From: Azoarcus sp. L1K30
Lineage (GTDB): Bacteria; Pseudomonadota; Gammaproteobacteria; Burkholderiales; Rhodocyclaceae
Reading direction: 5' to 3'
Assembly (NCBI RefSeq): GCF_018122735.1
Contig: NZ_JAGRRD010000001.1
Span: 1,079,622 to 1,143,621, forward strand
Length of the DNA: 64,000 bases
Every line of letters begins with the position of its first letter. Positions within the stretch are counted from its first letter, which is position 1. Positions 26,293-33,901 of this stretch are shown here, in pieces. The translations under genes were made by a program, and so were the position numbers. The notes under the pieces were generated by a model, which was not told where the DNA came from, ran no database searches, and was given only the letters and a program-made list of their open reading frames with translations.

Positions 26293-26961
26293 ATGAGACT
26301 CCTGCTGATCGAAGACGACCCGATGATCGGAGCCGGCGTGCAGCAGGCACTGCGCCAGGACGGGTATGCGGTCGACTGGGTACGGGACGGCATGGCGGCG
26401 GAACTGGCGATCCGGGACAATCCATATGAGCTGCTGCTGCTCGATCTGGGCTTGCCGCGCATGGGCGGCATCGAATTGCTCGAGCGCCTGCGCACGGCCG
26501 GGAACACCCTTCCGGTGCTGGTGATGACGGCGCGCGACGCGGTCAGCGACCGGATTCGCGGGCTCGATGCCGGTGCCGACGACTACCTGGTCAAGCCTTT
26601 CGACCTCGACGAACTGGGCGCGCGGGTGCGGGCACTGCTGCGCCGGCAGCGGGGACAGGCAAGCCCCCTGATTACGCTTGGCGCCCTGACGGTGGATCCG
26701 GCCAGTCATGAGGTAAAGCTCGCGGGCGAGGTCGTGCGTCTGTCCGCGCGCGAGTTCGCCCTCCTCGGCGCCTTGCTCGAACAGCCCGGAAAGCCGCTGT
26801 CGCGCGCGCAGCTCGAGGAACGCATCTACGGCTGGAACGAAGAAGTCGAGAGCAACGCGGTCGAAGTCCATATCCACGCGCTGAGGCGCAAGCTCGGCGC
26901 GGACTGGATCCGCAACCTGCGCGGTGTCGGCTATTACATTCACGTTCCGGGGCAGGCATGA
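26293..26961 (+). CDS. QseB/PmrA-like OmpR-family response regulator
   Basis: The 222-residue regulator has Asp51 in LLLLDLGLPRMGG, the receiver lysine in DDYLVKPFD, and a winged-helix output domain (about 128-220) with SAREFALLGALLEQPGKPLS and NAVEVHIHALRRKLG. The sequence most resembles the QseB/PmrA/TctD branch. It overlaps the kinase gene by 4 bases (ATGA). A candidate binding site for an OmpR-type regulator lies at the end of the kinase gene, in front of the DegP-like protease, which may be the target. Confidence 0.88.
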   Translation: MRLLLIEDDPMIGAGVQQALRQDGYAVDWVRDGMAAELAIRDNPYELLLLDLGLPRMGGIELLERLRTAGNTLPVLVMTARDAVSDRIRGLDAGADDYLVKPFDLDELGARVRALLRRQRGQASPLITLGALTVDPASHEVKLAGEVVRLSAREFALLGALLEQPGKPLSRAQLEERIYGWNEEVESNAVEVHIHALRRKLGADWIRNLRGVGYYIHVPGQA

Positions 26962-28298
26962 ACTCGCTTCGCCGTACCCTCCTTGTCTCCTTGCTCAGCG
27001 CCATTGTGGTGATCTTCGCCATTGGCGGCTACCTGACCTACCGCGCCGCGCTTGTAGAGGCCGACGAGCTGATGGACTACCAGTTGCGCCAGTTCGCACT
27101 GTCGCTGCGCGATCAGCATTTCTCCCAGCCCATGTCACCGCCGATCGAGGCACCCGAAGAGTCGCTGGACTTCGTCATCCAGATCTGGGACAGCCAGGGC
27201 GTACGCCTCTACTTGTCGCATCCGCACAGCGTGCTGCCCGACCTCGCCCGCTTCGGCTACAACACGGTCGATACCAGCGAGGGCCAATGGCGGGTGTTCT
27301 CGATCCCGCTGCGCAACCAGGTGATCCAGGTCGCCCAGCCGATGAAGGTGCGCAGCAGGATTGCAGCCGACGCCGCGCTGCGCACGCTGATTCCGACCCT
27401 CACGCTGATGCCGCTGCTCGGCGTACTGATCTGGCTGCTGGTCGGGCGCGGCCTGCGCCCGCTCGACAGGCTGGCGCGCGAGGTCGGAAAGCGGCGGCCC
27501 GACTCGCTCGAGGCGCTGCCGCAGGCGAGCGTCCCCGACGAAGCCAGGCCACTCGTGGCCGCGCTCAATGATCTCCTGCAGCGACTCGATCACGCATTGA
27601 CCGCGCAAAGAGCTTTCGTCGCCGATGCGGCTCACGAACTGCGCACCCCGCTTGCGGCCTTGCAGATCCAGCTCCAGCTCACCGAACGCGCCAACGACGA
27701 GTCCTCGCGCCGCGCCGCGCTGGCCGAACTGCGCAGCGGACTGCAGCGCGCGACCCACCTGGTGCAGCAATTGCTGACGCTGGCGCGACAGGAGCCCGAC
27801 GCCGCCAGGCCACTGTCTGCAGTTGCGCTCGCCGATATCGCACGCCAGGCCCTCGCCGATCATGCGGCACTGGCGCATGATCGCGGAGTCGACCTCGGCG
27901 CCAACATGCTGGACGACACCATCACCGTCGCCGGTGACGCCGCAGCGTTGCGCACGCTGGTCGGCAACCTCGTCGACAACGCCATCCGCTACACCCCGCC
28001 GGGTGGAAAGGTCGATGTCAGCATTCGTCCGGACACTGTCGACACCTCCACGCCGCCTGCTGCCGTCATCGAGGTCGGCGACAGCGGCCCGGGCATTCCC
28101 CCGGAAGACCACGAACGCGTCCTCGCACGCTTCTACCGCCGCGAGGGTACGGAGCAGCCAGGTAGCGGACTCGGGCTTGCCATCGTCACAACGATCGCCC
28201 GCCGCCACGGCGCCGCCCTCGTGCTGGGCACGTCGCCCCTCGGCGGATTGCTGGCGAGCGTACATATTCCCTTACAACCGCAACCGCCCCTTTCTTAA
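26958..28298 (+). CDS. QseC/PmrB-like sensor histidine kinase
   Basis: The 446-residue kinase has a first membrane segment at about residues 10-30, a periplasmic domain (about 31-155), and a second membrane segment at about 150-170 (LIPTLTLMPLLGVLIWLLVG). A HAMP-like region follows, with His226 in ADAAHELRTPLAALQ. The ATP-binding domain carries N (NLVDNAIRYTP), G1 (DSGPGIP) and G2 (GSGLGLAIV) boxes. The N-terminal pattern, with HFSQPM and a DFVIQIWD segment in the sensor, fits the QseC/TctE group. The stop codon TAA at 28296-28298 lies inside the first repeat of the putative regulator site in front of the protease gene. Confidence 0.9.
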   Translation: MNSLRRTLLVSLLSAIVVIFAIGGYLTYRAALVEADELMDYQLRQFALSLRDQHFSQPMSPPIEAPEESLDFVIQIWDSQGVRLYLSHPHSVLPDLARFGYNTVDTSEGQWRVFSIPLRNQVIQVAQPMKVRSRIAADAALRTLIPTLTLMPLLGVLIWLLVGRGLRPLDRLAREVGKRRPDSLEALPQASVPDEARPLVAALNDLLQRLDHALTAQRAFVADAAHELRTPLAALQIQLQLTERANDESSRRAALAELRSGLQRATHLVQQLLTLARQEPDAARPLSAVALADIARQALADHAALAHDRGVDLGANMLDDTITVAGDAAALRTLVGNLVDNAIRYTPPGGKVDVSIRPDTVDTSTPPAAVIEVGDSGPGIPPEDHERVLARFYRREGTEQPGSGLGLAIVTTIARRHGAALVLGTSPLGGLLASVHIPLQPQPPLS

Positions 28299-28312
28299 GT
28301 CTGATTTAAGTC
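28295..28312 (+). promoter_or_regulatory. PmrA/QseB-type direct-repeat box before the DegP-like gene
   Basis: Two identical heptamers TTAAGTC lie at 28295-28301 and 28306-28312, an exact 11-base period. This is the half-site spacing and TTAA core known for PmrA/QseB-class OmpR-family regulators. A possible -10 hexamer TATAGT lies at 28322-28327, so the box covers the -35 position, as expected for an activator of this promoter. The adjacent QseB-like protein is the obvious candidate. Confidence 0.6.
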
Positions 28313-28374
28313 GACGCTTCGTATAGTGCAGTCGTCACGGGCCCACCGGCCCGCATCGATTCAAGGAGCGCGAC

Positions 28375-29841
28375 ATGAAAACACAGGCCATCAAACTCAC
28401 CGGCATCGCGGTTGCCATCGCAGCGATCTCCATCGGCGGTCTCAGTTTTGCCCAACACAGCATCGGCTCGGCGCACGCTGCAGCGGCACCGGTCACTGCA
28501 ACCGCCCCGGCATCGCCTGCAGTGGCCATGAACCTGCCGGACTTCCAGAGCATCGCGGAGCGCTACGGCCCCGCAGTCGTCAATATCAGCGTCGAAGGCA
28601 CGGTCAAGACCGGCATGCAGGTGCAATCGCCATTTGGCAATCTCGACCCCAACGACCCCTTCTCCCAGTTCCTGCGCCGCTTCGGGCCCCAGTTCCAGGT
28701 CCCGCAGGGAGACCAGATCACCCACGCGATGGGCTCGGGCTTCATCGTGTCGGACGACGGCGTGATCCTGACCAATGCGCATGTGGTCGACAACGCCAGC
28801 CAGGTCACGGTCAAGCTCACAGACAAGCGCGAGTTCACCGCCAAGGTGATCGGTATCGACAAGCCGACCGATATCGCCGTGCTGCGCATCGACGCCAAGA
28901 ACCTGCCCACCGTTCCGCTCGGTGACCCGAGCCAGACGCGTGTCGGCGAATGGGTGCTCGCCATCGGTGCCCCCTTCGGTTTCGAGAATACCGTGACCGC
29001 CGGCATCGTCTCGGCCAAGTCGCGCTCACTGCCCGACGAAGGCTATGTGCCCTTCATCCAGACCGACGTAGCGATCAACCCGGGCAACTCCGGCGGGCCC
29101 CTGCTCAACCTCAAGGGCGAAGTGATCGGCATCAACTCACAGATCTACAGCCGCTCGGGCGGCTACCAGGGTCTTTCATTCGCGATTCCGATCAATGTCG
29201 CCGCCCACGTAAAGGATCAACTCATGGCGCACGGCAAGGTCACCCGCGGCCGCCTCGGTGTGGCGGTGCAGGATCTGAATCAGGGTCTGGCCAACTCCTT
29301 CGGCCTCGACAGCGCGCGCGGGTCGCTGGTCACCAAGGTGGATGCGGACAGCCCGGCGGCGAAAGCAGGTCTCGAGGCGGGCGACGTCATCACCGCGATC
29401 AACGGCGAACCGGTTGCCTCCTCGTCCGAGCTGCCACCCAAGGTGGCTGCCATCATGCCGGGCAATACGGCCAAGCTCTCGGTATGGCGCAAGGGCAAAT
29501 CGATCGAGCTTCCGGTCACGGTCGGCGAACTCAAGGCCGCGCAGATCGCAGGAAACGACACCCCGGGTGTCGACCACGGCAAACTCGGCGTCGCGGTGCG
29601 TCCGCTTACGCCCGAAGAACGTCAGCAGGTCGATGCCAAAGGCGGGCTGCTGGTGCTCGAGTCCACCGGCCCAGCCGCCCATGCGGGCATCCAGCCGGGT
29701 GATGTCATCCTCGCCGTTAATGGCAAGTCGGTCAGCAGCGTCAACGGCCTGCGCAGTGATCTTTCTTCGGTCGGCAATCACGTCGCCCTCTTGATTCAGC
29801 GCGAGGACGCCCGCATCTTCGTTCCCATCGACCTCGGCTGA
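28375..29841 (+). CDS. degP: Do-family periplasmic serine protease (DegP/MucD-like)
   Basis: The 488-residue protein degrades or chaperones misfolded envelope proteins. An N-terminal signal or anchor spans about residues 8-30. The trypsin-like domain has the full triad His136 (LTNAHVVD), Asp166 (PTDIAVLRI) and Ser239 (NPGNSGGP). Two PDZ domains follow at about 285-380 and 395-488, with the second shorter. A long loop rich in Gln, Phe and Pro (SPFGNLDPNDPFSQFLRRF) precedes the protease core. An AAGGAG site lies before the ATG. It follows the two-component genes by 76 bases, a gap holding a candidate regulator box, so envelope-stress control by that system is likely. Confidence 0.93.
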   Translation: MKTQAIKLTGIAVAIAAISIGGLSFAQHSIGSAHAAAAPVTATAPASPAVAMNLPDFQSIAERYGPAVVNISVEGTVKTGMQVQSPFGNLDPNDPFSQFLRRFGPQFQVPQGDQITHAMGSGFIVSDDGVILTNAHVVDNASQVTVKLTDKREFTAKVIGIDKPTDIAVLRIDAKNLPTVPLGDPSQTRVGEWVLAIGAPFGFENTVTAGIVSAKSRSLPDEGYVPFIQTDVAINPGNSGGPLLNLKGEVIGINSQIYSRSGGYQGLSFAIPINVAAHVKDQLMAHGKVTRGRLGVAVQDLNQGLANSFGLDSARGSLVTKVDADSPAAKAGLEAGDVITAINGEPVASSSELPPKVAAIMPGNTAKLSVWRKGKSIELPVTVGELKAAQIAGNDTPGVDHGKLGVAVRPLTPEERQQVDAKGGLLVLESTGPAAHAGIQPGDVILAVNGKSVSSVNGLRSDLSSVGNHVALLIQREDARIFVPIDLG

Positions 29842-29859
29842 ATCACCCCCTACTTTCTG

Positions 29860-29877
29860 CCGCAGCACACGCTGCGG
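29860..29877 (+). terminator. Short stem-loop between the protease gene and the next small gene
   Basis: A 7-bp stem (CCGCAGC / GCTGCGG) with a 4-base loop lies 18 bases after the protease stop. No T-run follows, so partial attenuation at most is likely. Confidence 0.35.
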
Positions 29878-29893
29878 CCCCCCGGAGACAGGC

Positions 29894-30331
29894 ATGAAGA
29901 ACAGGCAGCGTATTTCCCGGCGCGTGCTGCGCCACTTCCTCCAACTCGCCGCGGCCACCTTCGCCATCGGCGCCAACGTATCGCCAGCAAGCGCAGCTGA
30001 AGAGAACCTGCATGGAAAGGACCAGCAGGACGATAACAAATACGCGCACAATGCCCCGGCCCGCGCAGATCAAGCGGCCTATCCGCTCAGTTTCGCGCTA
30101 CCCGGGTCAGGCACCGCGGCCATCGCCACACCGGTGCGATCGGACATCCGCGTACTCGACCAGCAAGGACGCAAACTCGTGCAGATGACGCTCGACGGGC
30201 CGAGCATGGTCGGCCCCTTCGACCATGGCGCCTACACCTTGCTGATCAAGACACAAGGCATGACCGAAGTCCATCGCCTGCGCATCGGCACCGACACCCT
30301 GCCCTATCTGCACTTCACCGACGCCGCCTGA
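29894..30331 (+). CDS. Small exported protein of unknown function
   Basis: The 145-residue protein has an export signal with two arginines (SRRVLRHFLQLAAATFAIG), resembling either a Tat or an arginine-rich Sec signal, cleaved after about residue 35. The mature part has a charged linker (HGKDQQDDNKY) and then a small beta-rich domain at about 65-145. A GGAGACAGGC site precedes the ATG. It follows the DegP-like gene by 52 bases in the same direction and is probably co-transcribed, suggesting an envelope role. I recognise no catalytic motif. Confidence 0.6.
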   Translation: MKNRQRISRRVLRHFLQLAAATFAIGANVSPASAAEENLHGKDQQDDNKYAHNAPARADQAAYPLSFALPGSGTAAIATPVRSDIRVLDQQGRKLVQMTLDGPSMVGPFDHGAYTLLIKTQGMTEVHRLRIGTDTLPYLHFTDAA

Positions 30332-30599
30332 ATCGTCGTGGCGCATCATGACCTGAGCGCCTCGACGACCAGAACATCAGCGGCCAGACGGTTGCACGGC
30401 ACAACCTTCGTCTTAAACGTAGGCACGTGCCGTGCATTCGCATGGTAAGAGGGGCACGCGATACGCGAAAAGGCCGCACGTCGTACTATGACTTCCGTCA
30501 TGGACACCGCTTTTGCACACATGCATACTTGTGCGACAAAACAAGACCTCGCCACACCTGTGCAGCCCCGTGTCCATTCCGCAGCAGGTGGAGCCACTC

Positions 30600-33356
30600 A
30601 TGCCCTCGTTACCGCGGCTCGACCATCTCAATATCCGCAGCCGGATCCGGCTCATTGTCGTCATCCTGATCGGCGCCATTGCGTTTGGCGCATGGCTCGA
30701 TACGACCATGCTGCGCGAGGCCCTGTGGCGGGAAAAGGAGTTGCAGACCCGACACGTCGTCGAAGCCGGCTACGGCGTACTCGCGCATTTCCATGAGCTT
30801 CAACTGGCGGGCAGTCTCTCGGAGACTGACGCCAAGGCCGCGGCAATCAGCACCATTCGTACCTTGCGCTATGCCGACACCGAGTACTACTGGCTCAGCG
30901 ACATGAACCCCGCCAAACCACGGGTCATCATGCACCCGCTATTGCCAGCGCTCGAGAACCGGACGCTTGAAAGTGATCGTTTCAACCTCGTAACTGGCAT
31001 GCGCGGAGGAAACGACACGACCTTCACCCCGTGGAACGGCGACATGAATCTTTTTTCCGCCTTCGCCGAGATCGTCGGTCGCAGCGGTGAAGGTTTTGTC
31101 AGCTACCGTTGGCCGAAGCCGATCTCGACCAGCGCGATGTCCGAGGACGTCTATCCAAAGCTGTCATTCGTCAAACGTTTCGAGCCATGGGGTTGGGTCA
31201 TCGGCTCGGGCGTCTATATCGATGACGTCGATCGCGCAATCAGCGTACAGATGCGCAACAACGTGTTGCGAGTCATCGCCGTGGGCGGCTCTCTGCTGCT
31301 GCTTGCGTCGGTCGTCGCGCGCAGCATCACGCTTCCCCTGCGTCGAACCATACGGGCCATACGCGCCACTGACGGGGGGAACAACCGGGGACAGCGCCTG
31401 CCCATCAACGGAAAATGCGAATTATCCGAACTCTCCTCCGTTTTCAACGACATGCTCGATCGGCTGGCCACGCACGAAGCCGATCTGGCCCGGCACCGCG
31501 AAGACCTCGAAGCGGCGGTAGCGGCGCGAACGGCGGATCTGGAAGACGCCAACAGCCGCCTCGAAACGGAACTTGCCGAACGCAACCGGGCCGAACGGGC
31601 ACTGCGAGAGAGCCGGGCCCGCGTGCGCGCGCTGCTCGACGCAAGCGGTGAGTCTGTCCTGCTGCTCGCGACCTCGGGTGAGATCCTGGAGATCAATATC
31701 TGCGCGGCACAACGCTTCGACGCCACGCCGGAGACCATGACCGGCCTCAACTTTTTCGACCTGATCCCCGCCGACGTCGCCGCGACACGAAGACAGGCAG
31801 TGCGGATGGTGGCGCAGACCGGCAGAGCCATGCACTTGCTCGACGCCCGCGGTGCCATCCATTTCGACAACAACCTGTATCCAGTCAAGGATGACGCAGG
31901 CCGCGTTGGCAGCATCGCTGTTTACGCGAAAGACATCACCGAACGACACCGCAACACCTCCATCGAATCGATCTTTCATCGCCTGGATGCGCTGCTACTG
32001 CAGTCACCAACCGATCAGGAATCGATTGCACGCATGTTCTGTCAGGGCATCGTACCTATCTTCGGTCTCGCGGGCGGCTGGATCGGACGCGCAGACCCGG
32101 ACGGGAGGCTCACGATCGTCGCCACCTCCGACGACGAAGCCTGCATGTACTCAGCGCTGAAAAGTGTGGAACTGCGCTGGGACGGCACCCAGCGCTGCCA
32201 GCCAGCAGCAAGGGTGATCCGCGAACGTACGCACTACATCGCAAACTTCGACGACCCCGGTTGCTCGTCGTGTACCGGCGTGCTGCCCACGCCCGACGCA
32301 CGAGCCTCGATCCTGCTGCCGCTGGCGCTGCGGGGAAAGGCATGGGGCGTACTCACGCTGTATGCGCAGTCGGTCGACCTGCTCTCGCAGCCAGCGACCC
32401 TGCAGTCGATCAAGGCCGTTGCCGACCGTTTCGGCGTGTCACTCGAGTCCGCCGCACAGCAGGAATGGCTGGCGTTGCTCAACACCGCGCTGTCCACCGT
32501 CGCCAACGCGGCTTTCATCACCGACAGCAACGCGCGGATCCTGTGGGTCAACAAGGCCCTGAGCAGGATGTCGGGCTATCGCGAAGACGAACTCGTGGGC
32601 GCCACCCCCAGGTTATTCAGTTCCGACGTGCATGACAAGCGCTTTCACCAGCAGTTCTGGCAATCCATCAGCAGTGGCAAGGCCTGGCATGGCGAGATCG
32701 TCAATTCCCGCGCCGACGGCAGCCTGTACACCGTGGAGCAGACCGTCACGCCCCTGCTCGATCGCCACGGCCACGTCAGCCATTACGTGGCGATCCTGGA
32801 AGACATCACCGAACGCAAGCATGCGGAAGAGCGGGTTAGGCACAGTGCGCACCATGATCCGCTGACCGACCTGCCCAACCGGGTGCTGTTCCTCGACCGC
32901 CTCGGCCAGGCGCTTGCGATGTCCAGACGCGAGGAGCGCTGCGGCGCCCTCCTATTCCTCGACCTCGATCACTTCAAGGAAGTGAATGATCGGCTCGGCC
33001 ATACCGCCGGCGACGCGCTGCTGGTGACCGTCGCACAACGTCTGAGTGCCCAGATCAGGGAAACCGATACCGTGGCCCGTCTTGGCGGCGACGAGTTCAC
33101 CATCATCCTGCCCGGGCTCAGGGATGCCGAGGATGCAGGGAGACTGGCAGAAAAGGTGCTGGCATCCCTGTCCGCGCCAATGGACATTGCCCGTGAGACC
33201 CTGAGCATCGGCGTGAGCATCGGTATTGCCCTGTTCCCGATGCATGGAGCGACCATCGAGCGCCTGCTGAACGCTGCGGACGAGGCGATGTACCAGGCCA
33301 AACGCTCCGGTCGCAATCGTTTTCTGTACGCCCCCCAGCCAACTCCGGTCGATTGA
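30600..33356 (+). CDS. Membrane diguanylate cyclase with Cache, HAMP, PAS and GAF domains
   Basis: The 918-residue protein makes cyclic di-GMP. The chosen ATG 30600 follows a GGTGGAG site and puts the first membrane helix at about residues 16-35. A Cache_2-like sensor spans about 40-210 (TEYYWLSDMNPAKPRVIMHP). A second helix (about 220-243), HAMP and a coiled coil to about 340 follow. A PAS domain lies at about 345-455, a GAF-like domain at about 475-620, and a second PAS at about 630-745. The C-terminal GGDEF domain holds the active-site GGDEF at 829-833 and an RETD inhibitory site at 820-823. There is no EAL domain. The product probably inhibits its own synthesis. The gene sits immediately before the injection-system operon. 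Confidence 0.92.
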   Translation: MPSLPRLDHLNIRSRIRLIVVILIGAIAFGAWLDTTMLREALWREKELQTRHVVEAGYGVLAHFHELQLAGSLSETDAKAAAISTIRTLRYADTEYYWLSDMNPAKPRVIMHPLLPALENRTLESDRFNLVTGMRGGNDTTFTPWNGDMNLFSAFAEIVGRSGEGFVSYRWPKPISTSAMSEDVYPKLSFVKRFEPWGWVIGSGVYIDDVDRAISVQMRNNVLRVIAVGGSLLLLASVVARSITLPLRRTIRAIRATDGGNNRGQRLPINGKCELSELSSVFNDMLDRLATHEADLARHREDLEAAVAARTADLEDANSRLETELAERNRAERALRESRARVRALLDASGESVLLLATSGEILEINICAAQRFDATPETMTGLNFFDLIPADVAATRRQAVRMVAQTGRAMHLLDARGAIHFDNNLYPVKDDAGRVGSIAVYAKDITERHRNTSIESIFHRLDALLLQSPTDQESIARMFCQGIVPIFGLAGGWIGRADPDGRLTIVATSDDEACMYSALKSVELRWDGTQRCQPAARVIRERTHYIANFDDPGCSSCTGVLPTPDARASILLPLALRGKAWGVLTLYAQSVDLLSQPATLQSIKAVADRFGVSLESAAQQEWLALLNTALSTVANAAFITDSNARILWVNKALSRMSGYREDELVGATPRLFSSDVHDKRFHQQFWQSISSGKAWHGEIVNSRADGSLYTVEQTVTPLLDRHGHVSHYVAILEDITERKHAEERVRHSAHHDPLTDLPNRVLFLDRLGQALAMSRREERCGALLFLDLDHFKEVNDRLGHTAGDALLVTVAQRLSAQIRETDTVARLGGDEFTIILPGLRDAEDAGRLAEKVLASLSAPMDIARETLSIGVSIGIALFPMHGATIERLLNAADEAMYQAKRSGRNRFLYAPQPTPVD

Positions 33357-33901
33357 TTCGGCATCCTCCGGCACCGCCCTGTTCCGACGCATTGCCGCGG
33401 GGTCGATGACGTGTGATTGAATGCAAGGCCCCGGCCATTGACTGGCCCTGCCGACCGCATCGCTCAAACGGCCTCACACGATTCTCCGCGCCCGGATCGG
33501 ACGTTTACCCGAAATCCAGCTTACGAAGTCCGTCATTGGTCAAGGAGAAAAATCACATTGTCTTTCCGTCGCACCTTGTCTAAGTTCAAGCTATCTGCAT
33601 CGCCAATGTCATCGCAAAGACGGGCAACAGGATGCAGGAACGGGAACCAAGCACTGCCGCAGCCATGACATCGGGTGCCGAAAAGCACCTCGTGTTCTCG
33701 CGGCATACGCAAGCGGACTGATCGCCACGCGACGACCGCGCCCGTCGACGACAAGTCTTGCGGCCCGATCTTGAGGGTCTGGTCCGGCGTCATGCCGGTC
33801 CGCGAGCGCCAAAGACCCGCCGTCTGCGGCCGATCGCGAGACCGGACCACCCCCGCCCAGGTCGGGGAAGCATCAGGCACCCCAGCAATCAGGAGTCCGC
33901 C
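33357..33901. other. Leader region in front of the contractile injection operon
   Basis: No convincing gene lies in these 545 bases, only short open frames of low coding character. A possible sigma-70-like promoter is TTGTCT at 33558-33563 and TAAGTT at 33581-33586 with 17 bases between, but both hexamers are weak. No terminator of the preceding cyclase gene is clear. The operon start is set by AGGAG just before ATG 33902. Confidence 0.35.

Noticed and set aside
28375-29841. Intramembrane or cytoplasmic protease
   Set aside because: An N-terminal export signal, the Do-type triad and two PDZ domains show a periplasmic DegP-like enzyme.
33417-33668. Small gene in the leader before the sheath
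   Set aside because: The predicted product is Arg/Pro/Ser-rich without a ribosome-binding site, as expected by chance.
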